This document shows positions 25,230 through 33,745 of a DNA stretch of 64,000 nucleotides, one piece after another. This DNA is from Streptomyces flaveolus (GTDB taxonomy: Bacteria; Actinomycetota; Actinomycetes; Streptomycetales; Streptomycetaceae): NCBI RefSeq assembly GCF_000716535.1, contig NZ_JNWV01000007.1:124001-188000 (forward strand), read 5' to 3'. Each line of letters opens with the position of its first letter. The stretch's first letter is position 1. The notes beneath the pieces were generated by a model, which searched no databases, was not told where the DNA came from, and saw only the letters and a list, made by a program, of their open reading frames with translations. The position numbers were made by a program, and so were the translations under genes.

Positions 25230-26615
25230 ATGGCCGCAAGGCCTCTCGTGGCGAGGCAGCCGAACGAACGGCTGCAGGCACTCATCCAGGAAGCGGGGTG
25301 CTCGAACGCCGGGCTGGCCCGGCGGGTCAACATGTGCGGCGCCGAGCACGGCCTCGACCTGCGCTACGACAAGACGTCCGTGGCCCGCTGGCTGCGCGGC
25401 CAGCAGCCGCGTGGGCGGGCCCCGGCGATCATCGCCGAGGCGCTCGGGCGCAAGCTCGGCCGGACGGTCACGATCGACGAGATCGGCATGGCCAACGGCA
25501 AGAACCTCGCCTCGGGGGTCGGTCTCCAGTTCTCGCCGACGGTACTGGGGGCCATCGAGCAGGTCTGCGAGCTGTGGCGCAGCGACGTGGGGCGCCGGGA
25601 CTTCCTGTCCGGCTCCTCCGTCGCCGCCTCCGCGCTGGTCGAGCCGAGCCGCGACTGGCTGATCTCGGCGCCGGACCCCCAGGTGGCCCGGCAGGCGGGC
25701 CCGCGCGTGGGCCAGTCCGACGTGGCGGCCGTGCGGTCCATGACCCAGGCGCTGGTGGACCTCGACCACCAGTACGGCAGCGGGCATGTGCGGCCGGTCG
25801 TCGTGCACTACCTCAACAGCGTCGTCTCCGGGCTGCTCGCGGGTTCCTACCGGGAGGCGGTGGGCCGGGAACTCTTCGCCGTCGTCGCCCGCTTGACCGA
25901 GCTGGCCGGGTACATGGCCGTCGACACCGGCCAACCGGGGCTCGCCCAGCGGTACTACATCCAGTCGCTGCGGCTCGCGCAGGCCGCCGGTGACCGTGGG
26001 TACGGCGGGTACGTGCTCGCCGCGTCCATGAGCCACCTCGCCGCGCAGCTCGGAAACCCGCGCGAGATCGCGCAGTTGGCGCGGGCGGCGCAGGAGGGGG
26101 CGCGCGGGCATGTGACCCCGCGCGCGGAGGCGATGTTCCATGCCGCCGAGGCGCGCGGGCACGCCCTGCTCGGTGACGCGCGCGCGGCGCAGGCCGCCGG
26201 CGGACGGGCGGTGACGGCGATGGAACGGGCGGACGACTCCGCCGGGGACGACCCGGCGTGGATCGCGCACTTCGACGAGGCCTACCTGGCCGACGAGTTG
26301 GCGCACTGCCACCGCGACCTCGGACAGGCCGACCAGGCCGCGCGGTATGCCGAGCAGTCGCTGGCCGGGCACCCGGAGTCCCGGGCCCGCCGGCGCGCCA
26401 TCGGCTATGTGCTGCTCGCCACGGCCCAAGTGCAGCAGCGCGAGATCGAGCAGGCCTGCACCACGGGGACGAAGGCGGTGGAGCTGCTGGAGACGCTCCG
26501 CTCCAACCGGGGCGCCGAGTACCTGGACGACCTCCAGCAACGGCTGGAGCCCTTCCGGGACGAGGCGGTGGTACGGGAGTTCGGGGCGCGGCTCGACCTC
26601 CAGCAGGCCGCGTGA
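25230..26615 (+). CDS. TPR-containing regulatory protein (NsdA-like)
   Basis: The 461-residue protein begins with a helix-turn-helix-like domain (residues about 10-80, with LARRVNMCGAEHGLDLRYDKTSVARWLRG). After a spacer containing the RRDFLSGSSVAASALVEPS segment, tetratricopeptide-like helices fill the rest (about 150-440). This architecture matches NsdA, a negative regulator of sporulation and antibiotic production in Streptomyces, and its paralogues; which paralogue this is cannot be told. It is cytosolic. ATG 25230 is preceded by AGGGGGT, with a possible promoter TTGACG-17-TGATCT at about 25131-25159. A hairpin follows the gene. Confidence 0.72.
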   Translation: MAARPLVARQPNERLQALIQEAGCSNAGLARRVNMCGAEHGLDLRYDKTSVARWLRGQQPRGRAPAIIAEALGRKLGRTVTIDEIGMANGKNLASGVGLQFSPTVLGAIEQVCELWRSDVGRRDFLSGSSVAASALVEPSRDWLISAPDPQVARQAGPRVGQSDVAAVRSMTQALVDLDHQYGSGHVRPVVVHYLNSVVSGLLAGSYREAVGRELFAVVARLTELAGYMAVDTGQPGLAQRYYIQSLRLAQAAGDRGYGGYVLAASMSHLAAQLGNPREIAQLARAAQEGARGHVTPRAEAMFHAAEARGHALLGDARAAQAAGGRAVTAMERADDSAGDDPAWIAHFDEAYLADELAHCHRDLGQADQAARYAEQSLAGHPESRARRRAIGYVLLATAQVQQREIEQACTTGTKAVELLETLRSNRGAEYLDDLQQRLEPFRDEAVVREFGARLDLQQAA

Positions 26616-26649
26616 ACATCAGCCCCGCCGGGGCGTGAACGAACGGCGA

Positions 26650-26678
26650 ACGGCACCCGGGTGTGCGCCGGGTGCCGT
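26650..26678 (+). terminator. Terminator hairpin after the TPR regulator gene
   Basis: ACGGCACCCGG (26650-26660) pairs perfectly with CCGGGTGCCGT (26668-26678) around a seven-base loop, 34 bases after the stop codon. It is followed by caacggtttcgcg, with a short T triplet only. Confidence 0.7.
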
Positions 26679-26813
26679 CAACGGTTTCGCGCAGCGGTGG
26701 TGTTACCGCCGTCACAGGGAGGAGGTCGCGTCCCGCGCTGCGTGGCACGGGGCTCGGGGGAGCCGGTAGCGTGAGCCGACGATTCACAAGGTCCCCCATT
26801 AGTAGGAGTCCCG

Positions 26814-28433
26814 GTGACGCAGAGTGGACAGGGCGAGGAGCCCTCGGCGCGGACCGCGCGCGAAGGCATCGTGCTGCCCTCCGACGGAGGAGAGCCCCTG
26901 CTGCCGGGCATGACCGGGACGCCCGCCCCCGCCCACCCGGCCGGCGGACAGGCCTGGGGCGGTTCCTGGGGCCCCGAGCAGCAGGCGCCCCAGCCGGGCC
27001 AGGGCTGGCCCGCGGCGGCGGCCTCGCAGTGGGACGCCCCCGACGGCCCCGACCAGCGGCCCCCGTCCGCCACGAACCCCGGCCCGCTGCCCCCGGAGGG
27101 CGCCCCGGCCCCGTCGTACGGCGGCCAGGCCCCGGCCTACGGCGGCCCGGCGGCTTCCTACGGCGGCCAGGAGCCGCAGTACGGCGGCCAGGAGTCGCAG
27201 TACGGCGGCCAGGCCGGTCACGGCGCCGGTGCCTACGGCGCGGCCCAGCAGCCCGCGTACGGCGCGCCCGACCCCTACCAGCAGCAGGCGCAGCAGCAGC
27301 CGTACCCGGCGCAGTCCCCGGGGGCCCCGCTGCCGCCGAGCGCGGACGGCGCGACCCAGTACCTCCCGCCGGTCCCCGCCGCCACCGGCGACGAGGGCGC
27401 CACCCAGTACATACCGCCGGTCCCCGCCGGGGGCGGCGTTCACGAGGCGGCCACGCAGTACATACCGCCGGTCGCGCCCGGCGCGCTGCCGCCGGAGTCG
27501 GCCGGTGATCAGATGCGGTACCTCGGCCAGGCGCCCCGGCAGGCGGCGCCCGCGCCCTCGGACGCGGAGGCCACGCAGTACATCCCGCCGTACGCGGCCC
27601 AGGCGCAGGGGGCGGACCGGCAGCCGCCCGCCGAGTTCGACAACCTCTTCCGCGGCGGCCCCGGGGGCGACAGCCCGGCCGGGTCCACCCAGCAGTTGCC
27701 GCGCGTGCAGCAGCCGGACGCCTATCCCGGCCCGGCGCAGTCGTCGTACCGCCCGGCGCAGCCGTCGTACGACGCCGGTCCGGACGACGACGGCGGCAGG
27801 CGCCGCGGCCGGTCGCGGGTGCCGCTGATCGCCGCGATCGGCGTCGGCATCGTCGTGCTCGGCGTCGGCGCCGGCGCGCTGCTCAGCGGCGGGGGCGACA
27901 AGGACCAGGGCGGGGACGACAAGACGGTCGCCGCCGCCTCCCCGGCCACCCAGGACTCCGCCTCGCCCGCTGCCGACCCGGCCCGGCAGCAGGCCGTCGA
28001 GCTGGACAAGCTGCTCGCGGACAGCGGCAGCAGCCGTGCCTCGGTGATCCAGGCGGTGGCGGACGTCAAGCAGTGCGACAACCTCGACCAGGCCGCCTCC
28101 AACCTGCGGGACGCCGCTCGGCAGCGCGGCCAGCTCGTCACGCGGCTCGGCAAGCTGTCCGTGGACAAACTGCCCGGCAACGCCGACCTGACGGCCGCGC
28201 TGACCAAGGCCTGGCAGGCGTCGGCCGCGGCCGACAACCACTACGCGGCCTGGGCCGACCAGGCCAAGGGCCACAAGGTCTGCCGCAAGGGGCACGCCCG
28301 CACCACCGGCGAGACCCAGGCCGGCAACCGGGAGAGCGGCACCGCCAGCGCCCAGAAGGCGAAGGCGGCGGCGCTGTGGAACGCGATCGCGACGAAGTAC
28401 GGCCTGACCCAGCGCCAGCCGACCCAGCTCTGA
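26814..28433 (+). CDS. Single-pass membrane protein with long Pro/Gly/Gln/Tyr-rich cytoplasmic region
   Basis: The 539-residue protein has a disordered N-terminal region of about 340 residues. Within it, residues about 98-132 hold five YGG(Q/P) units reminiscent of FUS-type SYGQ domains, and residues about 175-265 hold four copies of an ATQY(I/L)PP motif. After a basic stretch (RRRGRSR) one transmembrane helix (PLIAAIGVGIVVLGVGAGALL, given here only in outline, about 344-364) leads to an extracellular domain of about 170 residues with two Cys. Similar threonine-rich TQYIPP tracts occur in streptomycete proteins near Ser/Thr kinase and FHA systems, so phosphothreonine docking is possible. The function is unknown. 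Confidence 0.75.
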   Translation: MTQSGQGEEPSARTAREGIVLPSDGGEPLLPGMTGTPAPAHPAGGQAWGGSWGPEQQAPQPGQGWPAAAASQWDAPDGPDQRPPSATNPGPLPPEGAPAPSYGGQAPAYGGPAASYGGQEPQYGGQESQYGGQAGHGAGAYGAAQQPAYGAPDPYQQQAQQQPYPAQSPGAPLPPSADGATQYLPPVPAATGDEGATQYIPPVPAGGGVHEAATQYIPPVAPGALPPESAGDQMRYLGQAPRQAAPAPSDAEATQYIPPYAAQAQGADRQPPAEFDNLFRGGPGGDSPAGSTQQLPRVQQPDAYPGPAQSSYRPAQPSYDAGPDDDGGRRRGRSRVPLIAAIGVGIVVLGVGAGALLSGGGDKDQGGDDKTVAAASPATQDSASPAADPARQQAVELDKLLADSGSSRASVIQAVADVKQCDNLDQAASNLRDAARQRGQLVTRLGKLSVDKLPGNADLTAALTKAWQASAAADNHYAAWADQAKGHKVCRKGHARTTGETQAGNRESGTASAQKAKAAALWNAIATKYGLTQRQPTQL

Positions 28434-28443
28434 CCGCCGGCCG

Positions 28444-29769
28444 TCAGGGCACGTCGGCGTTCTCCAGGGTCGAGGTCATGTCGGCGATCCCGTTGGCGCC
28501 GCCGATGCCCTTGCGGGCCGCGACCAGCTTGCCGTCCTGGACCACCTGGAGGGTGACGTCGGCGTTGACCAGGCGAGGGAAGCCGACCGCGGCGAGCTTG
28601 CTCTCGTAGGGCCAGTGCAGGGTCGGGGTGAGGCCGCCGGTGGATACCCGCAGGCCGTCGTTGAGGGTGCGCCGCACGGTGTCGGCGCTCACCTCGCCGT
28701 CGCCGATCCTCTCCAGGACGGCCTTGAGCACGGTGTAGGCGATCCACGTGGTCTGCACGCCGGCGTCCGCGGGGTCGATGCGGTTGTCGCCGAAGGCCTC
28801 CTCGTTGATCACCTTCTTCATCGGGTCCCAGCGGGGGTCGGAGGCGACCGGGTACCAGCCGGTGATGTACGCCCCCTCGTACGGCCCGGACGCCCCGCCG
28901 GTGGCGTTGATCACGGACTGGTCGACGCTGCCGAGCACGGTCGCCGTGCGCACGGCCGGGAAGTTCTCGCGGGCCCGCCGGAAGGAGTCCATGAAGGTGT
29001 CCGTGCGGTCCCCGAGCGCGGGCACCACACAGCCCTTCCTCGTGACGTCCTTGGTCGCGTGGCGCAGCGCCTGCTCGGCCTGGCCGCCGTACTCGGTGGC
29101 GTCGTCGGCGGCGAGCTGGTCGCCGGCGTCCGCGTGACCGCCCGCCTCGAGACCGGCGTCGAGCATCGCGGGGAGCTGGTCGCCGGCGATGCTGTCCGGG
29201 CGGACCAGGGCGACGTTGCCGCAGCCCTCCGCGAGGGCCTTGCCGAGGCCGGCCAGGAGGGCGGGCTGCCCGCCGTTGACCGGGTAGGACATGGCGCCGG
29301 TGAACTCGTCGTTGGTGACGCCGTAGCCGCCGATGTAGGGGATGCCGGCGCCCTCCAGGGGGGCGAGGTAGGAGTCGCCGAACTGGCTGTAGGAGCCGAC
29401 GACCGCGACCACGTTCTCGGTCGCCGCGCGCCGGGCGCACTTCGCGGCGCCCACGCCGTCGTTGTGGTCGTTGCAGGTGAGCACCTCGAGCCTGCGGCCG
29501 TTGATGCCACCCTGAGAGTTGATCCACTTGGCGTAGGCGCGGGCCATCGCGGGCATGCCGGGCTTGTTGGTCGCGTCGGTGTCCTGCGGGGCCCAGGTCA
29601 TCACCTTGACCGGGTCGTCCCCGGAGCCCCCCGTGGCACCGGGGATGACCCCGCACGCGGCGGTGAGCGACGCACAGAGGGCCACCGCGCCCGCCGCGAG
29701 GGCGGTGGCTCTGACGGGGCGGGGAAGGACGGGAAGAGGGGTGCTGCACGTGCGTCGCCTGCCGGTCAT
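28444..29769 (-). CDS. ABC transporter solute-binding lipoprotein (branched-chain amino acid/ANF-receptor type)
   Basis: A 441-residue exported lipoprotein. The N-terminus has a basic region, a hydrophobic helix and the lipobox-like LTAAC, with Cys near residue 38. The mature part is a Peripla_BP_6-type two-lobe domain starting DPVKVMTWAPQDTD, with the NDHNDGVGAAKCARR and VGSYSQFGDSYLAPL segments usual in Leu/Ile/Val-binding homologues. No permease or ATPase genes are adjacent, so it may be an orphan receptor. ATG 29769 is chosen because it places the signal peptide correctly. It converges on the preceding gene with only ten bases between the stops. Confidence 0.82.
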   Translation of the reverse strand: MTGRRRTCSTPLPVLPRPVRATALAAGAVALCASLTAACGVIPGATGGSGDDPVKVMTWAPQDTDATNKPGMPAMARAYAKWINSQGGINGRRLEVLTCNDHNDGVGAAKCARRAATENVVAVVGSYSQFGDSYLAPLEGAGIPYIGGYGVTNDEFTGAMSYPVNGGQPALLAGLGKALAEGCGNVALVRPDSIAGDQLPAMLDAGLEAGGHADAGDQLAADDATEYGGQAEQALRHATKDVTRKGCVVPALGDRTDTFMDSFRRARENFPAVRTATVLGSVDQSVINATGGASGPYEGAYITGWYPVASDPRWDPMKKVINEEAFGDNRIDPADAGVQTTWIAYTVLKAVLERIGDGEVSADTVRRTLNDGLRVSTGGLTPTLHWPYESKLAAVGFPRLVNADVTLQVVQDGKLVAARKGIGGANGIADMTSTLENADVP

Positions 29770-29808
29770 GCACACACACGATTCCCTCACAGCACTAACC
29801 CAGGAGTG

Positions 29809-29828
29809 ACCCTTGGTCAACGAAGGGT
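29809..29828. promoter_or_regulatory. Operator-like inverted repeat in a divergent promoter region
   Basis: ACCCTT (29809-29814) and AAGGGT (29823-29828) flank an eight-base spacer, with partly symmetric flanks (gtg/gac). It lies between the divergent binding-protein gene and the SCO4402-like gene. A TACGAT -10-like element for the latter is at 29879-29884. Confidence 0.35.
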
Positions 29829-29886
29829 GACGCGGAGGTGAATTACGGGGGCCTTTGAGGCTGATGGGACGGGGAACGTACGATCG

Positions 29887-30387
29887 ATGACCGTGCAAGG
29901 TTCGGAGAACTCTTCCCGTCGCGGCCGTCGCTCCTCCACCATGGGCGGCATGCCCTTGAACGACATGCCGTGGTGGCGGTGGCGCAGCAATGTGCGCTCA
30001 GCGCTGCACATGCTCTCCGACCCGGTGTTCCAGCGGGACGTCTGGCTGGCCGGTACGGACGGCTACGGTGACGTCACGGACGCCGTGTACCGGCTGGTGG
30101 AGGACACCTGGCTGGACAACTGGTCGGCCGAGAAGTACGTCGGCACCATATTCCGGGACTCGCAGGAGGCGGCGCTCGTCGACACCGCCGTGCTGCGGGT
30201 GCTGCGGATCATGCACCAGGTCGGCCCGGACGCGCCGGTCGCCGCCTACCTGGACCACTCCGGCTGGCCGGACGCGGTGCGGGCGGCCCGGGACGCGCAC
30301 GTGCGGATGTCGGTGAGCGACGGGGACGACCCGGACACGCCGCCGAAGAGCCTGGAAGTGCTGCGGATCATGACCCGGTCCGCGTAG
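29887..30387 (+). CDS. Conserved actinobacterial protein of the SCO4402 family
   Basis: The 166-residue protein has no named domain that I recognise, but length, context and the WWRWRSNVRSALHMLSD opening fit the SCO4402 family, which in S. coelicolor lies in the same neighbourhood (from memory). The body is alpha-helical with conserved Trp/Asp/His positions (GYGDVTDAVYRLVEDTWLDNWSAEKYVG). It carries no signal or membrane segment. A TACGAT -10-like element ends two bases before the ATG, so a leaderless start at the in-frame GTG 29893 is equally possible. The function is unknown. Confidence 0.75.
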   Translation: MTVQGSENSSRRGRRSSTMGGMPLNDMPWWRWRSNVRSALHMLSDPVFQRDVWLAGTDGYGDVTDAVYRLVEDTWLDNWSAEKYVGTIFRDSQEAALVDTAVLRVLRIMHQVGPDAPVAAYLDHSGWPDAVRAARDAHVRMSVSDGDDPDTPPKSLEVLRIMTRSA

Positions 30388-30434
30388 CGGACGGCCGCCC
30401 CGCCGCGGGTGGCCGGTGTGGGACCCTGTGGTGC

Positions 30435-31319
30435 ATGACCGAACAGTCCGCCCCTTCCGCCGCCGCCCCGGCCGACCAGTACATCCTCACGCTCTTCTGC
30501 CCGGACAAAAAGGGCATCGTGCACGCCGTGTCCAGCTATCTCTTCATGACCGGCTGCAACATCGAGGACAGCCAGCAGTTCGGCGACCACGACACGGGAC
30601 TGTTCTTCATGCGCGTCCACTTCTCGGCCGAGGCGCCGGTGACGGTGGACAAGCTGCGGGCGAGCTTCGCCGCGATCGGCGACTCCTTCCACATGGACTG
30701 GCAGATCCACCGGGCCGACGAGAAGATGCGCATCCTGCTGATGGTCAGCAAGTTCGGGCACTGCCTGAACGACCTGCTGTTCCGGGCGCGGATCGGCGCG
30801 CTGCCGGTGGAGATCGTGGGTGTGGTGTCCAACCACACGGACTTCGAGGAGCTGGTGGGCTCCTACAACGTCCCCTTCCACCACATTCCGGTGACGAAGG
30901 ACACCAAGTCGGAGGCCGAGGCGCGGCTGCTGGAGATCGTGCGCGAGGAGAAGGTCGAGCTGGTCGTCCTCGCCCGCTACATGCAGGTCCTCTCCGACGA
31001 CCTGTGCAAGCAGCTCAGCGGCCGGATCATCAACATCCACCACTCCTTCCTGCCGAGCTTCAAGGGCGCGAAGCCGTATCACCAGGCGCACGCGCGGGGT
31101 GTGAAGCTGATCGGTGCGACGGCGCACTACGTCACCGCGGACCTGGACGAGGGGCCGATCATCGAGCAGGAGGTCGAGCGGGTCGGGCACGACGTGACGC
31201 CGGACCAGCTCGTGGCCATCGGCCGGGACGTGGAGTGCCAGGCGCTGGCGCGGGCCGTGAAGTGGCATGCGGAGCGCAGGATCCTGCTCAACGGGCGCCG
31301 CACGGTGGTGTTCGCCTAG
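30435..31319 (+). CDS. purU: Formyltetrahydrofolate deformylase
   Basis: A 294-residue PurU. An N-terminal ACT domain (ILTLFCPDKKGIVHAVSSYLF, residues about 15-90) is followed by the formyltransferase-like catalytic domain. The latter has NHTDFEELV, the HHIPV segment, INIHHSFLPSFKGAKPYHQA (catalytic His/Ser region) and the Asp in TADLDEGPIIEQ. It hydrolyses 10-formyl-THF to formate and THF, balancing one-carbon units. The length is normal. It stands alone and converges on the zinc-finger fusion gene. Confidence 0.94.
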   Translation: MTEQSAPSAAAPADQYILTLFCPDKKGIVHAVSSYLFMTGCNIEDSQQFGDHDTGLFFMRVHFSAEAPVTVDKLRASFAAIGDSFHMDWQIHRADEKMRILLMVSKFGHCLNDLLFRARIGALPVEIVGVVSNHTDFEELVGSYNVPFHHIPVTKDTKSEAEARLLEIVREEKVELVVLARYMQVLSDDLCKQLSGRIINIHHSFLPSFKGAKPYHQAHARGVKLIGATAHYVTADLDEGPIIEQEVERVGHDVTPDQLVAIGRDVECQALARAVKWHAERRILLNGRRTVVFA

Positions 31320-31348
31320 CCGGGGCGCTCCGGCCCTCTCGTACGTGG

Positions 31349-32851
31349 CTACATCCGGCTCAGCGACGCGACCGCGAACAGCACGTCCCTGATCGCCTCC
31401 CGGTCGCCCAGCTGATCGGCCGCCGCTTCCTCCGGAGGCACATGGCCTGCCGCCAGCTTGCAGAACTCCACGCCGTCCAGGGCCACGTGGGCCACCTCGA
31501 GGTCGGCGGAGCCCACCGCGGCCGGTGAGTCGAGGGGGATCAGCCACTCGCCGCCGGCCGCGCCCTCGATCTCCAGGCGCAGGCTGCGGCCGGGCGCGCC
31601 GGCCGGGACCAGGTGCGGGGTCCGGCGGCCCGGCGCGGACAGTCCCGCCCGGCGGCGCGCGGCGAGTACCGTCGGCAGCAGACGGGCCGCGAGGTCGATC
31701 ATCCGGTTGAGGTGCCGCGGGGCCGGCGCCGCGTACGGATAGTCCACCGCCTCGGCGATGTCCTCGGCGTGCACCCAGCACTCGAAGGCGCGGTCCAGCA
31801 TCGCGTCGTGCAGGGGCAGCGCGAAGTCGCCGTACGGCACCGTGAGTCCGCCCGCGTGGCTGCCGGTGAAGGACACCGTCCGCACCAGGCCGTGGCTCTG
31901 CTCCCGCCACGGCCCCCGCACCGAGCGCGTCGGCGGGAAGTGGGAGGCCCGCCAGAACGCCTCCGTGCGGCCCGCCGGACCCACGGCGTCCTTGTCGGCG
32001 TCGGCGACCTCGGCCAGCGGGTCCTCCAGGCCGAGCGCCGTCGCGACCAGCCCGTCCACCGACAGCAGGTGGGCGATCACCCCGGCGACGGTGGTACGAC
32101 GGCTCGTCGGCGCGTCGTCCTCGAACCAGCGCAGCCGCACCGGTGCGTGCCACTCCGCGTCCCCGAAGTCCTGGAGCAGCGCGTCCAGCCGCGCGGTCTC
32201 GGCGTCGTACGGCGCCGCCCAGTCGGGCACCGGGATGCGCGGCGGCCGGCGGTTCAGGCAGGCGGCCAGGACCCGGGTGCGCAGTGCCGGGCTCAGGTCC
32301 AGGCTCTCCGGCTGGTGCAGCAGGCCGACCGCCTCGCGCAGCCGGCGGGCCTCGTCGGCGCAGGCGCCGCAGTCGCCCAGGTGCTCCTCGACGGCCGCCG
32401 TCTCCGCCGCCGAGCAGGCGGCCAGCGCCCAGGCGCCGAGCAGCGACTTCAGGACGTCGTGCGACAGGTCGAGCGGCACGGGTGAAAGATCCCCCAGATC
32501 GGCGAGGTCGGGCAGCGGGAGCCCGCTGTCCTCCACGGACGCGCGGGGCGTGGGTATCCGCGGAGCCGGGGCGGGCTCGGACCCACCGGCACCGGGCGGC
32601 ACATCCCCCGAGCCGCCACCGCGCCCACCGGAACCCCCGGCACCGGTACGTTCGGGCGCCCCGCTGTCGTCATCGCCGCGCGGGCCGGCACCACGACCCT
32701 CGTCCGCGGACCCACGCCCGCCCGGGCCGGCGTCCCCCCTGGGCCGTTCCCCGCGCGCGTCACCGCCGTGGCCGGCGTGTCCGCCGTACTCCCCGTGCTC
32801 GTCGTACTCGCCGTGCTCGTCGTGCGCCCCGAAGCCGCCCGTCCCCTTCAC
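31349..32851 (-). CDS. Putative ZAS anti-sigma factor fused to a mycothiol-dependent isomerase-like domain
   Basis: A 500-residue protein in three parts. Residues 1-110 are disordered and rich in Gly, His, Asp and Pro. Residues about 128-185 form a zf-HC2/ZAS segment with the H-x3-C-x2-C motif in EEHLGDCGAC. Residues about 210-500 form an MDMPI/DinB-type bundle (WHAPVRLRWFEDDAPTSRRTTVAGVIAHLLSVDG) with a C-terminal MDMPI-like domain. Unlike most ZAS anti-sigma factors it has no transmembrane helix, so it is probably cytosolic and could sense thiol or redox state. Its ATG overlaps the sigma-factor stop by four bases, which argues that the two proteins work together. Confidence 0.8.
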   Translation of the reverse strand: MKGTGGFGAHDEHGEYDEHGEYGGHAGHGGDARGERPRGDAGPGGRGSADEGRGAGPRGDDDSGAPERTGAGGSGGRGGGSGDVPPGAGGSEPAPAPRIPTPRASVEDSGLPLPDLADLGDLSPVPLDLSHDVLKSLLGAWALAACSAAETAAVEEHLGDCGACADEARRLREAVGLLHQPESLDLSPALRTRVLAACLNRRPPRIPVPDWAAPYDAETARLDALLQDFGDAEWHAPVRLRWFEDDAPTSRRTTVAGVIAHLLSVDGLVATALGLEDPLAEVADADKDAVGPAGRTEAFWRASHFPPTRSVRGPWREQSHGLVRTVSFTGSHAGGLTVPYGDFALPLHDAMLDRAFECWVHAEDIAEAVDYPYAAPAPRHLNRMIDLAARLLPTVLAARRRAGLSAPGRRTPHLVPAGAPGRSLRLEIEGAAGGEWLIPLDSPAAVGSADLEVAHVALDGVEFCKLAAGHVPPEEAAADQLGDREAIRDVLFAVASLSRM

Positions 32852-33405
32852 ACCGCACCCCGGTATCCCGGCGGTGTGCCGGTGTCGTGGGCGGTGGAGA
32901 GGAGCTGGAGGCCGAGGCGGAGCCGGCGGCGGGCCTCGTCCTCGGTGACGCCGAGGTCGGCCGCGGTCTGGCGGTAGTCGCGGCGCTGGAAGTAGGCCAG
33001 GTCGAGGGCGGCGCGCAGCGGGGCCGGCATGGAGTGCACGATGTAGTCGGCGCGGGCGGCGACCGAGGCGCGGCGGACCTCGCTCTCCAGCTCCTCGCGG
33101 CGCGGCTGCTCCCGTTCCTCCCGGTCGCGCAGCCGCTGCACGGCGACCCGGTGGGTGACGGCGGCGATCCAGGAGCGCAGGGGGCCCTGCTTGGGGTCGT
33201 AGGTCTCGGGGTGTTCCCAGACGTGGGCGAAGACCTCGCGGGTGACGGCGTCGGCGTCCCGCTCGTCGGCGAGGACGCGGTGGGCGAGGCTGTGCACGAG
33301 GGAGGCGAAGCGGTCGTACAGCTCGCCGAGGGCGGCCGCCTCACCGCGCGCGAGCCGCTGCTGCATCTTGCGGTCCCAGCGGGGCGGTACGTCCTTCCTG
33401 GCCAT
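32848..33405 (-). CDS. ECF-type RNA polymerase sigma factor
   Basis: A 185-residue ECF sigma factor. Region 2 covers about residues 20-90 (ALGELYDRFASLVHSLAHRVLADERDADAVTREVFAHVWEHPETYDPKQGPLRSWI). Region 4 covers about 115-170 (LDLAYFQRRDYRQTAADLGVTEDEARRRLRLGLQLL). ATG 33405 is preceded by GGGGAGGGG. The downstream gene encodes a likely zinc-binding anti-sigma partner, overlapping by ATGA. The regulon is unknown. Confidence 0.88.
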   Translation of the reverse strand: MARKDVPPRWDRKMQQRLARGEAAALGELYDRFASLVHSLAHRVLADERDADAVTREVFAHVWEHPETYDPKQGPLRSWIAAVTHRVAVQRLRDREEREQPRREELESEVRRASVAARADYIVHSMPAPLRAALDLAYFQRRDYRQTAADLGVTEDEARRRLRLGLQLLSTAHDTGTPPGYRGAV

Positions 33406-33745
33406 GCGGTCCCCTCCCCTCACCCTGTCCGGTCCGTCCAGCCTGTCGGTCCTGCCCTCTCGAATGTAGTCGGCACGGCTGACGGTGCACGCCCCTTTGT
33501 GTCAATGTGCGCCCCTTGAAGGGCCGCAGGTGATAGTGCCCCCTTCACACATCCTTCACACAAGGCGCGTACACCTCTGATCGAACAGGATCGATAGTGA
33601 CCGAAACAAGCCCCTAGTCGATCGACTGCCGTTTGTCGCGTCACGTTTCAGGGAACGGCCGCTGGGCAGCCGCGCGAAAGGAAACGTAGGAACTGCTTCC
33701 GTTTCCGGGCGGTTCCGGGAGATCCGGCGAGCGGAGGGCAGGGCC
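33406..33745. promoter_or_regulatory. 340-bp divergent promoter region with PHO-box-like direct repeat
   Basis: CCTTCACACA is repeated at 33542-33551 and 33553-33562, an 11-bp period with TTCAC cores like PhoP direct-repeat units. A 12-bp palindrome AGTCGATCGACT lies at 33616-33627. GTTTC-type elements (33644-33648 and about 33697) may be stress-sigma promoter parts for the downstream anti-sigma antagonist. No gene is visible in this stretch. Confidence 0.35.

Noticed and set aside
28425..28447. CTGACcgccggcCGTCAG as another operator of the CTGACG family
   Set aside because: It consists of the stop codons and coding ends of two convergent genes, is not in a promoter and has the wrong spacer length.
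31613..33519. Large plus-strand frames over the ZAS fusion and sigma factor genes
   Set aside because: They are antisense shadows with no domains, while the minus-strand products are clear.
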